Assembly: GCA_002441345.1 (NCBI GenBank)
Contig: DJVU01000006.1
Location: 223,075 to 287,074, forward strand
Reading direction: 5' to 3'
DNA: 64,000 nt
Origin: Bacteroidales bacterium UBA6248
GTDB lineage: Bacteria > Bacteroidota > Bacteroidia > Bacteroidales > Lentimicrobiaceae
Shown here: positions 44,809 through 53,421 of the stretch, in pieces
Layout of the letters: every line of letters starts with the position of its first letter
Position numbering within the stretch: the first letter of the stretch is position 1
Notes under the pieces: generated by a model
Seen by the model: the letters and a program-made list of their open reading frames with translations, nothing else
The model's database searches: none
What the model was told of the DNA's origin: nothing
Program-made: the position numbers and the translations under genes

Positions 44809-45633
44809 ATGAAAAAAATCCCTTTCATCCTGTTTCTTGTTCTTATACCGGCATTTCTGAATGCACAGTCGTTCAATTCGCTCCTGGGTGATGAAGGAAT
44901 TCTTTATGCCCAGACCAAACAGGTTAACCAGTTTTTTCGCCGGTTTAACGGGGAAGAGAGTACCCGCGGTGATCGCTTTTATCCGGGCAACGAAGGTTAC
45001 CGCGATCCCGGACTCAGAAAAAAATATCTGAATGTACTGTTCGATATGCAGAACAGCTCTGTCACCGATCCCGTGAAAGATGCCTTTATACAGGATGTTC
45101 TGAACACGGCTGACCCGGTTTTCCTGAACTTCCACGGCGGTCAGTGGTTTGCTGAGGTCAGTACAAAATTTCTATATCAGGGTAAAGATGAAAACGTTAC
45201 CCTGTTTATGAAACTCGAAAAGGAAAATCTTGGACATAAGTGGGTGATATCCAATGTTTATTTCAGTCACTTTCAGAAAATGTTCTCCAACTCGCAGGAA
45301 ACCGGCAGTCACTTCCTGCACCCGCTTAGTCATGAACTCGATTTTATGAATCTGGTCAGGGTGTTCCGTGAAAAAGATTACGTCGAGCTTTACACCGAAA
45401 AGGAATACCTCCCCGATTACCTTACCCTGTTTCTCTATGAATTCAAAAAAGGTAATCTGAAATACCGTACCGTTACCAATGTTAAATTTCATTTCTTTCA
45501 GATCCCTGGCTGGTACTTCGAAGTCTCCGATATCAAACGGCCGGGCGGTAACTCAGGGTGGCTGATCTCAGGACTTCTGAAAATCGACGAATCACAGAAA
45601 GATGTGCTCCTTAAATACATTTACCATGAATAG
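44809..45633 (+). CDS. Exported protein of unknown function
   Basis: 274 residues with a signal peptide (MKKIPFILFLVLIPAFLNAQ). Soluble alpha+beta protein: FNSLLGDEGILYAQTKQVNQFFRRFN at the start, then NFHGGQWFAEVSTKFLYQGKDENVTLFMKLEKE, and HFLHPLSHELDFMNLVRVFREK. No known family. Separated from the previous gene by 153 bases containing a hairpin, and overlapping the LRR gene by eight bases, so cotranslation with it is likely. Confidence 0.75.
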   Translation: MKKIPFILFLVLIPAFLNAQSFNSLLGDEGILYAQTKQVNQFFRRFNGEESTRGDRFYPGNEGYRDPGLRKKYLNVLFDMQNSSVTDPVKDAFIQDVLNTADPVFLNFHGGQWFAEVSTKFLYQGKDENVTLFMKLEKENLGHKWVISNVYFSHFQKMFSNSQETGSHFLHPLSHELDFMNLVRVFREKDYVELYTEKEYLPDYLTLFLYEFKKGNLKYRTVTNVKFHFFQIPGWYFEVSDIKRPGGNSGWLISGLLKIDESQKDVLLKYIYHE

Positions 45634-48265
45634 AATTATCGGAAAACTGCTGATCCTGATGATTGTCACACTGTCGCTGCATGCATTTCCGCAAGCTGCG
45701 TCCGTAAAGTCCGAAGCGGGATTTTCGGAAGAAGAACTGGCAAATTTCCATAAACAGGCAACACAACTTGTGGGATTTATGGAGTATGCCTTTAATACCC
45801 TGGGGAGTAGTAAAAGTGAGTACAAGGAAAAGGATATTATCATCAACCAGTCGTTTCTTAAGTTCTTTAAGGATGCCAGGGTGCAAATAGAAGACGATCT
45901 TGTGGAGAAACGGGATGTTGTTACCAACAAGGATGTGCAGGCATACCTGAAAGACATAGATTTCTTTTTCCGTGACGTAGCATTCAAATTTACCGTTGAA
46001 GAAATAACCCGGGAAACCAACGAAAAGGGTAATCTGTATTTTAAGGTCAGAACCAGCAGAAACCTGAACGGAACAACCATCGACGGCAAGAAAATCAACG
46101 ATAATAAGCCCAGATTCATTGAGATCAACCTTGACGATGCGAGCAGGGATCTGAAAATTGTAAGCATCTATACCACCCGCACCAGCGAAGAAAAAGAGCT
46201 GATGAGCTGGTGGAACAGTCTGGATAAAGACTGGAGGACTTTCTTTTCAGGCAATACGGTGCTTAACGAGGAGATACCCATGAGCCGTATTATTGCAGCC
46301 GGCTCAGCTTTCCTGGTCGTCAGTACAAGCCCTGAAGATTCCGGAGATACTATCGTTGCTGCCGATACCCTTTCCGTTTCATCGTCGTCACTGCTGGCAG
46401 AGATCCGGAAAATCTGGCGCACCGAACAGCTCGACCTGAGCGGTATTTCCGGTTTAAAAACACTGGAGCCGCTAAGTCCCTTTTCAGCCCTCCGTTACCT
46501 TAATATATCAGGTCTTACCGTCAGCAGTCTCGACCCTGTAAGGAATCTTTCGAAACTGGAATCAATAAGTGCAGCGGGTGCCCTGATCGAATCGCTTGCT
46601 CCCCTGCAGTATACCGCTGGTCTGCGATATCTTGATATTTCAGAAACCTTTGTGAAGGATATTTATGCTGTGGCCAATTTCCCAGGACTCGAATACCTTA
46701 ACCTTTCCGGTTTGGATATCAGCGACATTACTCCTCTTCAGAACCTGGTTAATTTACGTGAGCTTAAATTGAGCCGGCTCCCTCTAAAGGATCTGAATGC
46801 TTTATCGGGATTATCGCAGCTCGAAACGCTGGATCTCTCAGGTACACCACTGACAAGTGCCGGAAACCTCGAAACCCTGGTGAAGCTTAGGCGGATTTCG
46901 CTCGAGCGGACATATATTTCCGACCTCTCCCCGCTGGCGTCTCTCAGTTCACTTGAATATGTTTTTCTTGACAATTCTCCCGTTAGTGCGATAGCTCCCC
47001 TGGCACAGCTGCCGGACCTCAAAGTGATTTACTGCGATAAAACAATGGTCACCAAAGCGGTGGCACAGTCTTTTATGCAGCTACGTCCGGGGGTTAAAGT
47101 TATCTTTGAGTCGGAAGAGCTTTCCGCCTGGTGGGGATCCCTGCCAGAGGTTTGGAAAGATGTATTCTCTCAGCTGGTAACCCTTGACAACCCACCGGTA
47201 CGTGAGCAGCTGCATGAGGTTTCCTATCTGCGGAAACTCGACCTTTCAGGGATTACGGCAGTCAGCAGCCTTGACCCCCTGCGAAAACTGTCTTCCCTCA
47301 CCTGGCTTGATGCTTCCGGAACCGGTATTACCGAGATTATGCCACTCAAAGGGCTGTTCGATCTCCAGTACCTGAATATTTCGGGAACCGCGGTTATCGA
47401 TCTTGCTCCGCTAAGCCAGACCAGCAGCATGCAGGAACTTCACCTTTCTGACAGCAAGGTTGCGGCATTGCAGCCCCTTGCCGGGATGCCAAACCTGCGA
47501 ACGCTTGGGATGGATAAAGTGAATGCTGCAGGACTTGATGTCTTAACCTCACTTCGCCGCCTGCAACTGCTCTATGCCGATGGTGTTACCGGAATGGAAG
47601 CCCTTTCGGATAAATTGCCTGACAGTATACCGGGACTACTTCTGGTATACAAAACGGGTGAACTTGTTCAGTGGTGGGAGTCGCTCGACCCGGCCTGGAA
47701 ACAGGCCTTCAGTAATGCCGAGCCGGTGGGTGTATCGCCTACACGTGAACAGCTTCACAGAATAACGCAATTAACAGTACTCGACCTGAACGGCAGCAAA
47801 GATCTGCACTCGCTTCAGCCGCTCAGAATGCTCAGGCGCCTGGAGTCTCTCACTATGTCGGGGCTGCCGGTCAGCGATATTCTTCCCCTTGGACTCATCA
47901 CCCGACTGCGTTTTCTGGATTGCTCCGGAACTCCGGTTTCAGATTTGAGCGCACTGACTACACACCGTTTTCTGAAAACCCTTAATTGTTCTAATACTCC
48001 GATCGGCTCCATAGAACCGCTGAAGTTTCTTCCGGTTCTCGAAGACCTGGATATATCCGGAACCCAGGTCTCGAGGCTGAATCCGCTTTCGGAATCGTTT
48101 AGGCTTCAGCACCTGAACTGCTCAAATACCAGGGTCAGCAGCCTTAAGCCCATCGAAGGACTCGATAATCTGAAAACGCTCAAGATATATAACACACGCA
48201 TCTCCGCAAGAAATGCCGAGCGTTTCAGATCTTCGAAACCTGGCGTTGAAATTACATATTACTAG
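45626..48265 (+). CDS. Large exported leucine-rich-repeat protein
   Basis: 879 residues from ATG 45626 (the in-frame ATG at 45602 lies before the hydrophobic signal and is less likely). Signal peptide ~1-24. Residues ~30-190 form a globular domain. Then three Trp-rich modules WWxSLxxxWxxxF (nucleotides ~46208, ~47129, ~47672), the second and third directly leading into blocks of SDS22-type 22-residue repeats such as LDLSGTPLTSAGNLETLVKL and LNISGTAVIDLAPLSQ. At least 20 repeats are visible in total. A binding scaffold at the cell surface or periplasm is likely; the ligand is unknown. No sortase or T9SS-type C-terminal domain was seen. Last gene of the operon; converges on the MobB-like gene. 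Confidence 0.88.
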   Translation: MNRIIGKLLILMIVTLSLHAFPQAASVKSEAGFSEEELANFHKQATQLVGFMEYAFNTLGSSKSEYKEKDIIINQSFLKFFKDARVQIEDDLVEKRDVVTNKDVQAYLKDIDFFFRDVAFKFTVEEITRETNEKGNLYFKVRTSRNLNGTTIDGKKINDNKPRFIEINLDDASRDLKIVSIYTTRTSEEKELMSWWNSLDKDWRTFFSGNTVLNEEIPMSRIIAAGSAFLVVSTSPEDSGDTIVAADTLSVSSSSLLAEIRKIWRTEQLDLSGISGLKTLEPLSPFSALRYLNISGLTVSSLDPVRNLSKLESISAAGALIESLAPLQYTAGLRYLDISETFVKDIYAVANFPGLEYLNLSGLDISDITPLQNLVNLRELKLSRLPLKDLNALSGLSQLETLDLSGTPLTSAGNLETLVKLRRISLERTYISDLSPLASLSSLEYVFLDNSPVSAIAPLAQLPDLKVIYCDKTMVTKAVAQSFMQLRPGVKVIFESEELSAWWGSLPEVWKDVFSQLVTLDNPPVREQLHEVSYLRKLDLSGITAVSSLDPLRKLSSLTWLDASGTGITEIMPLKGLFDLQYLNISGTAVIDLAPLSQTSSMQELHLSDSKVAALQPLAGMPNLRTLGMDKVNAAGLDVLTSLRRLQLLYADGVTGMEALSDKLPDSIPGLLLVYKTGELVQWWESLDPAWKQAFSNAEPVGVSPTREQLHRITQLTVLDLNGSKDLHSLQPLRMLRRLESLTMSGLPVSDILPLGLITRLRFLDCSGTPVSDLSALTTHRFLKTLNCSNTPIGSIEPLKFLPVLEDLDISGTQVSRLNPLSESFRLQHLNCSNTRVSSLKPIEGLDNLKTLKIYNTRISARNAERFRSSKPGVEITYY

Positions 48266-48277
48266 GGAAGGGGATAG

Positions 48278-48880
48278 TTACCGGCCCGAAATTACCGGAT
48301 CAGTCATCCACCGGTAGCCATCCCACCGGATGCGCCCGGCAATGGCGGCGGAAGATTGCGCGTCCGGATCAAACACCGCCGTAAGGTCGGCCAGGGGTTC
48401 GAGCAGGTTAAAGTCCTTTTTTGCAGTAAATGTTCCTGCCTGGCGGATAAGTACAAAGACTCCGGGTTTAACGATCTTCCGCAGGCTGCGCGATTCACAG
48501 ACAAAGGCTGAAGATGTGCCGGCCAGGAGGGTAAACGCCTGAAAAGCTTCCTGAAGCGCTTCTTCCGTTGTCTCGATGTAAAATGCCCGTTTCGCACCTG
48601 CCCTGAGCATACGGGCTGTGTCTTTCAAGCTGTTGCCGTGCGTTTCTTCCGTTATTCTGAATCCGTTTCCGGTCAGCATTTCGCCGTGATTCCCGTGATA
48701 TTCCTCTTCGCCCGGGTAAACGCGCGTTACCTTTAATGCTACGATATCCGTAAGTTTTGCATACCGTTCAATCAGCCGGAGACAAACACTGGTCTTTCCG
48801 ACGTTGCGTGAAGATCCGCCTGCTATAAGCATCTGAGGCATTTGTATGATGGCAGAATCCTGAGTCTTTTCGTTCCTCAT
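48278..48880 (-). CDS. MobB-like P-loop NTPase
   Basis: 200 residues. Walker A is GGSSRNVGKTS (~20-30), and SLKDTARMLRAGAKRAFYIET resembles the MobB segment after the Walker motif, where the molybdopterin-guanine-dinucleotide pathway protein has a related pattern. MobB helps attach GMP to molybdenum or tungsten cofactor. It lies 19 bases downstream of the wtpC stop on the same strand, which supports a role in metal-cofactor handling. The identification is moderate; another small-molecule P-loop protein is possible. Confidence 0.6.
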   Translation of the reverse strand: MRNEKTQDSAIIQMPQMLIAGGSSRNVGKTSVCLRLIERYAKLTDIVALKVTRVYPGEEEYHGNHGEMLTGNGFRITEETHGNSLKDTARMLRAGAKRAFYIETTEEALQEAFQAFTLLAGTSSAFVCESRSLRKIVKPGVFVLIRQAGTFTAKKDFNLLEPLADLTAVFDPDAQSSAAIAGRIRWDGYRWMTDPVISGR

Positions 48881-48899
48881 AGTTCGGCAAAAAAAATAT

Positions 48900-49949
48900 T
48901 TACCGGATTATCTCGGCAGCCGATGCCTTAAAGCAGGCCCAGGCTTTTTTGCCGGGTGCCAGGTGCATGCGCTCAAACGATTCGGCAGTTATCCTGGCAT
49001 AAAAACGGTATCCGTTTTCAATACAAACCTCGTATCCATCGCGTAAGGGGCTGATGCTGCTGATTATTCCGGGAAAGTTGTTGGTAGTGCTAAGGTCGGG
49101 GGCGGTTGTTGCAATCAGAATATGGCCGCTCCGTATCAGAATACTTGCAGGGCCGTCACCGTGCGACTCTTCAAGTCGGATGCGCAGGGGCTCCAGGAGA
49201 TGTTCGCTGGTTTCCAGAATTGCATACATTCCGTTTACCCTTGCCCTGAAGAAGTTTTTTTCGCCTGTAAAACCGGCAGCAAAACCACTTTTTGGCTGAT
49301 GTATAATTTCTTCCGGGGTGCCGGTTTGAATGATTTTACCATTTTCCATAACGGCAATATGAGTGGCGAGGGCAATAGCTTCTTCAAAGTCATGGGTTAC
49401 ATGCAAAACGGGCATTCCCTGCTGGTTGAGGTTTCGCAGAAGTCCGCGCAGCGAAGCTTTCATCGGAGTATCGACCGACGAAAGGGGTTCGTCCAGCAGG
49501 AGCATCAGAGGCTCTGAGGCCAGGGTGCGTGCAAGTGCCAGACGCTGCAACTCTCCGCCCGAAAGCTTGGCCGGCCGCTCTTCAGACAAGTGCTTAATAC
49601 CCATCTGAGCGGCAAGTTCCTGCACTTTCGCTTCCTTCTCATGACCCGGGAGGCCGTGGAGCGGGTAAGCAATGTTGTCTGATACTGTCATGTGCGGAAA
49701 GATGGCTGGCGACTGAAACATCAGACCTGTCTGCCTTTTTTCGACCGGAATATGCGTGATATCTTTACCGCCGAGAAAAATGCGGCCGCTGTCGGGCCGG
49801 ATAATTCCGGCAATAAGTTCAAGCAATACCGACTTCCCGGCTCCCGACTCCCCCAGCAGCACGTAGTAATCGTCGCGACCGATCGTCAGGTTTATCCCGT
49901 TAAGGCTAAATCGCCTGAATTTTTTATTTAAATCACTAATTTCTAGCAT
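48900..49949 (-). CDS. wtpC: Tungstate/molybdate ABC transporter ATPase (WtpC-like)
   Basis: 349 residues from ATG 49949; an ATG at 49994 would extend further into the permease gene. Walker A GESGAGKSV, Q-loop LMFQSPAIFPHMTV, signature LSGGELQRLALAR, Walker B LMLLLDEPLSSVD, switch His VLHVTHDFEEA. C-terminal ~120 residues form a TOBE/MOP-like domain (KNFFRARVNGMYAIL...FPGIISSISPLRDGYEVCIE) that binds oxyanion in some ModC proteins. Overlaps wtpB by 14 bases. Cannot separate tungstate from molybdate by sequence; the WtpA nearby favours tungstate. Confidence 0.88.
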   Translation of the reverse strand: MLEISDLNKKFRRFSLNGINLTIGRDDYYVLLGESGAGKSVLLELIAGIIRPDSGRIFLGGKDITHIPVEKRQTGLMFQSPAIFPHMTVSDNIAYPLHGLPGHEKEAKVQELAAQMGIKHLSEERPAKLSGGELQRLALARTLASEPLMLLLDEPLSSVDTPMKASLRGLLRNLNQQGMPVLHVTHDFEEAIALATHIAVMENGKIIQTGTPEEIIHQPKSGFAAGFTGEKNFFRARVNGMYAILETSEHLLEPLRIRLEESHGDGPASILIRSGHILIATTAPDLSTTNNFPGIISSISPLRDGYEVCIENGYRFYARITAESFERMHLAPGKKAWACFKASAAEIIR

Positions 49950-50721
49950 TTTCAGGGTCTCTTGCGATGAGTCGCATAATGAGAAACAATACAACGGAAA
50001 TAACGATGAATATTACTGAAACCGGTCGTGCATACTGTAGTCCGAACGAACTGAAGCGTTCAAAAATAAGTACGGGTGCTGTCATTGGGTGGTAAGCTAT
50101 AACCACAACGGCGCCGAATTCGCTCATCCCCCTGGCAAACATCATCACGCTTCCTGAAACGATCTGACGCATTGCCAGAGGTACGGAGATACTCAGGAAC
50201 ACCCTGAGGGGAGAAGCTCCCAGATTAAGCGCTGCTTTTTCGAGGCGTTCGGGTACATTTGAGAATCCTTCACGGGCGGCATTGATGAAAAAGGGAAGGC
50301 TGACAAAAGCCATGGCCAGGACTATGCCGGCCGCACTTCCAATGAAATCAAAACCAAGATTTGCGGCCGCTTTCCCGGCAAGGGTATCTCTTGAAATAAC
50401 GCCCAGCAGGGCTATACCGGCAGCTGTATGCGGAATTACAACCGGAAGGTCGATGATGCCAAGCACCAGCTTTCGCCCCGGGAATCTCTTCCTGGCCAGC
50501 ATCCAGGCAAGCGGCAGCGACAGGAATGCAAATAAAAACGTCGCCGCCATCGATGTGGCAATCGTTAACCAGATGCTGCCCGTAACTTCAGGTTCGCGGA
50601 AGGCAGACATGATTTCAGAAGCTTCACTTTTTAAAAGAATCCCGGCAAGGGGAGCAATAATGAAAAGCAAAACCAGTGAACCGCTCAGCGTCATTACAAG
50701 CCTGAAAGTGTTGCGATGCAT
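49936..50721 (-). CDS. wtpB: Tungstate/molybdate ABC transporter permease (WtpB-like)
   Basis: 261 residues, about six transmembrane helices (FIIAPLAGILL first). EAA loop ERLEKAALNLGASPLRVFLSISVPL and LPVVIPHTAAGIALLGVI are typical of ModB/WtpB. Partner WtpC is encoded immediately downstream with an overlap; the binding protein WtpA is 4.4 kb away on the same strand, separated by gmd, fcl and an aldehyde dehydrogenase gene. Own promoter-like box upstream. Confidence 0.9.
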   Translation of the reverse strand: MHRNTFRLVMTLSGSLVLLFIIAPLAGILLKSEASEIMSAFREPEVTGSIWLTIATSMAATFLFAFLSLPLAWMLARKRFPGRKLVLGIIDLPVVIPHTAAGIALLGVISRDTLAGKAAANLGFDFIGSAAGIVLAMAFVSLPFFINAAREGFSNVPERLEKAALNLGASPLRVFLSISVPLAMRQIVSGSVMMFARGMSEFGAVVVIAYHPMTAPVLIFERFSSFGLQYARPVSVIFIVISVVLFLIMRLIARDPENARN

Positions 50722-50755
50722 GCTGCGTTGGTGTTGATGATGAACGATATTCCGG

Positions 50756-50763
50756 CAAAGGTA
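50756..50763 (-). promoter_or_regulatory. -7 box of wtpB
   Basis: Minus strand TACCTTTG (TAnnTTTG), 34 bases before ATG 50721. No ModE-type palindrome was recognised next to it. Confidence 0.45.
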
Positions 50764-50932
50764 GTATATTTTGATTGCTCAGACTAAGGACCTCTTGCCG
50801 GGAATCTGCCTTTATCCAATCCCACGCCCGGGTTTCAGAACCTTCAGACAACGGGATGTTTCTAAGTGTTTTTAATCCTCCGGCAATACGCGGCATTTTC
50901 ACATCAGCCTTGCGAAATCGTAGAATTTCATG

Positions 50933-50940
50933 TACGTTTG
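50933..50940 (+). promoter_or_regulatory. -7 box of gmd
   Basis: TACGTTTG matches TAnnTTTG, 20 bases before ATG 50961, with a TTG about 20 bases upstream of it. It lies inside the longer possible reading frame, so it supports the ATG at 50961. Confidence 0.55.
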
Positions 50941-50960
50941 TGGTTCGAAAACAGATAAAT

Positions 50961-52079
50961 ATGTCACAAAAAGTTGCATTGATAACTGGTGTTACCGGTC
51001 AGGATGGTGCATACCTGGCCGATTTCCTTCTGCATAAAGGGTATATCGTTCATGGCATAAAGCGCAGAAGCTCACTTTTTAATACCAACCGCATCGATCA
51101 TCTGTACGAAGATCCGCACAAGGAAAATCGCAGATTTATTCTCCATTACGGCGATATGACCGATTCGTCGAATCTGATACGTATCATACAGGAAGTTCAG
51201 CCGGATGAGATTTATAATCTTGCCGCTATGTCGCACGTTAAGGTGAGCTTCGACTCGCCCGAATATACCGCCAACGCCGATGGTATTGGCACCCTGCGAA
51301 TTCTGGAAGCCGTTCGGTTGCTTAACCTTACGTCCAAAACCAGAGTTTACCAGGCTTCAACCAGTGAGCTTTACGGACTTGTACAGCAGATTCCGCAATC
51401 CGAAACCACCCCGTTTTATCCACGCAGTCCCTATGCAGTCGCCAAATTATACGCATACTGGATTACGGTAAATTACCGCGAAGCGTATGGATTATTTGCA
51501 GCCAACGGCATTCTTTTCAATCATGAATCCCCTATCCGCGGCGAGACGTTTGTAACCCGTAAGATTACTATGGCAGTTTCCCGTATTGCGCTGGGCATGC
51601 AGGATAAGCTGTTCCTCGGCAACCTTTCGGCACGCAGAGATTGGGGACATGCCAAGGATTATGTGAAAGCTATGTACCTGATACTGCAGCAGGATAAACC
51701 CGATGATTATGTGATCGCAACAGGCAAAACCACCGAGGTGCGGGAGTTTGTCCGTATGGCATTCGCCGAGGTAGGGATAGAACTGGAATTTTCCGGATCC
51801 GGTATCAACGAAAGGGCATGCGTTGCTGCGTGTAATAATCCGCAATACCAGCTGCCCAAAGGGAAGGAAGTCCTGGCTGTTGATCCTATGTATTTCAGGC
51901 CTACCGAAGTGGAACTTCTGATCGGAGATCCCTCCAAGGCAAAAGAAAAACTTGGCTGGGAGCCGGAATACGACCTTAAAGGCCTTGTAAGCGATATGAT
52001 GGAAAGCGATTTAAAAATGATGAAGAAAGACCGCTACCTCAAAGAAGGGGGTTACGATATTCTCAGCTATTTCGAATAA
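50961..52079 (+). CDS. gmd: GDP-mannose 4,6-dehydratase
   Basis: 372 residues. Converts GDP-mannose to the 4-keto-6-deoxy intermediate in GDP-fucose synthesis. NADP-binding ITGVTGQDGAYLADFLL (~8-24), the RRSSLFNTNRIDHLY segment, catalytic Thr in TSELYGLVQ and YxxxK in RSPYAVAKLYAYW, HESPIRGETFVTRKI, and KFEPRPTEVELLIGDPSKAKEKLGW-type end (RPTEVELLIGDPSKAKEKLGW). Full length. fcl follows after 21 bases as one unit. Confidence 0.97.
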   Translation: MSQKVALITGVTGQDGAYLADFLLHKGYIVHGIKRRSSLFNTNRIDHLYEDPHKENRRFILHYGDMTDSSNLIRIIQEVQPDEIYNLAAMSHVKVSFDSPEYTANADGIGTLRILEAVRLLNLTSKTRVYQASTSELYGLVQQIPQSETTPFYPRSPYAVAKLYAYWITVNYREAYGLFAANGILFNHESPIRGETFVTRKITMAVSRIALGMQDKLFLGNLSARRDWGHAKDYVKAMYLILQQDKPDDYVIATGKTTEVREFVRMAFAEVGIELEFSGSGINERACVAACNNPQYQLPKGKEVLAVDPMYFRPTEVELLIGDPSKAKEKLGWEPEYDLKGLVSDMMESDLKMMKKDRYLKEGGYDILSYFE

Positions 52080-52100
52080 AGATTACTACCAGTCAGCAGT

Positions 52101-53213
52101 ATGGAAAAAGACAGCAGGATTTATATAGCCGGCCACCGGGGGCTGGTTGGAAGCGCTATTTTACGCAATTTGACAGAAAAAGGGTATACCCGGCTGATTA
52201 CCCGGACGTTTGATGAACTCGATCTTACCGATCAGCTTGCCGTCAGCCGTTTCTTTGCGGAAGAAAAACCGGAATACGTATTTCTGGCTGCTGCGAAAGT
52301 CGGCGGAATTATGGCTAATAATACCTTTCGGGCTCAGTTTATCTACGAAAACCTGCAGATTCAGAACAATGTTATTCATCATGCATGGCTTAACGGAGCG
52401 AAAAAGCTCCTGTTTCTTGGAAGCAGCTGCGTTTATCCCAGAAATGCCCCGCAGCCGATGCCGGAGGATTGCCTCCTGACTTCGGAACTGGAATACACCA
52501 ACGAACCTTATGCCATTGCAAAAATTGCCGGTATGAAGATGTGCGAATCGTATAATCTTCAGTACGGTACCGACTTTATTTCGGTGATGCCTACTAATTT
52601 GTATGGCATTAACGACAACTTCGATCTTGGTAAGTCGCATGTTTTGCCAGCCCTTATCCGTAAAATTCATCTGAGCCGTTGCCTGGAAGACGGAAATCTT
52701 CAGGCTGTACGTGCCGATCTGCAGCGCTTTGGAAGTTCCGAAGCGCCAGCGATTGAAACGGATGAAGATTTGATAAACTACCTCTCAAAATACGGCATCG
52801 TAAAAGAAACCTCAGAAAATGGATCGTCACGGGTGGTGTTGTCGCTCTGGGGAACAGGAACTCCTCTGCGCGAATTTCTGTGGGTGGAAGATATGGCTGA
52901 CGCCTGCGTTTTCCTTATGGAGAAGTACAGATTTTCATCTCTTGCAGGTTATACCGGCGGCAAGCCATCCGGAGAGGTCAGAAATACCCACATAAATATC
53001 GGAAGCGGGAGCGAAATTGCTATCCGCGATCTGGCGGCACTGGTAAAAGAGGTGATCGGTTTCGGAGGAAAGATCGAGTTCGATCCTTCAAAACCCGATG
53101 GCACTCCCCGTAAACTGCTGGATGTTTCCCGCCTTCATTCCCTGGGCTGGAAAAGCCGCATGGATCTGAAAGACGGAATTGCTGCCGTTTACAGGCATTA
53201 TACCCAAAGTTAA
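52101..53213 (+). CDS. fcl: GDP-L-fucose synthase
   Basis: 370 residues. Epimerase/reductase that completes GDP-L-fucose from the Gmd product. NADP motif GHRGLVGSAILRNL, catalytic Ser in FLGSSCVYPR and YxxxK in YAIAKIAGMKM, MPTNLYGINDNFDLGKSHVLPALIRKIH. Residues ~195-245 carry an insertion (LQRFGSSEAPAIETDEDLINYLSKYGIV) that makes it longer than the ~320-residue E. coli enzyme; such inserts occur in Bacteroidota. Likely supplies fucose for surface glycans or O-glycosylation. Followed by a strong terminator. Confidence 0.96.
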   Translation: MEKDSRIYIAGHRGLVGSAILRNLTEKGYTRLITRTFDELDLTDQLAVSRFFAEEKPEYVFLAAAKVGGIMANNTFRAQFIYENLQIQNNVIHHAWLNGAKKLLFLGSSCVYPRNAPQPMPEDCLLTSELEYTNEPYAIAKIAGMKMCESYNLQYGTDFISVMPTNLYGINDNFDLGKSHVLPALIRKIHLSRCLEDGNLQAVRADLQRFGSSEAPAIETDEDLINYLSKYGIVKETSENGSSRVVLSLWGTGTPLREFLWVEDMADACVFLMEKYRFSSLAGYTGGKPSGEVRNTHINIGSGSEIAIRDLAALVKEVIGFGGKIEFDPSKPDGTPRKLLDVSRLHSLGWKSRMDLKDGIAAVYRHYTQS

Positions 53214-53311
53214 CAAGCAATCAATTAGGATACGTTCCTGCCGGAAGGGTGGGTATGCCGACAGTTTGTCTTCGCAGACTTTTGGTTTTTAAGAATATAT
53301 GCTAAGGTATA

Positions 53312-53358
53312 AACCTGGTTGCATCGGCTGAGATGTTCGCCGATACAACCGGGTTTTT
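53312..53358 (+). terminator. Terminator after gmd-fcl
   Basis: Long stem of about 15 pairs (AACC-x-GGTTG-x-ATCGGC against its complement, one T-G pair and one mismatch) with a 10-base loop, followed by TTTTT. Lies about 100 bases after the fcl stop and also faces the end of the convergent aldehyde dehydrogenase gene. Confidence 0.8.
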
Positions 53359-53421
53359 CAATGGATTGCTTGTTCAGGGCTTTTCAAGTGCATCCGGTTG
53401 CCCGGATGCTGTTACCAGCCT

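Noticed and set aside
43387..48265. LRR operon as a phage-defence or toxin system
   Set aside because: All proteins have export signals and no nuclease, toxin or immunity motif is visible, so a defence label would be guesswork.
50775..50960. Upstream extension of gmd
   Set aside because: It contains the -7 box at 50933 and no family similarity; conserved Gmd begins at 50961.
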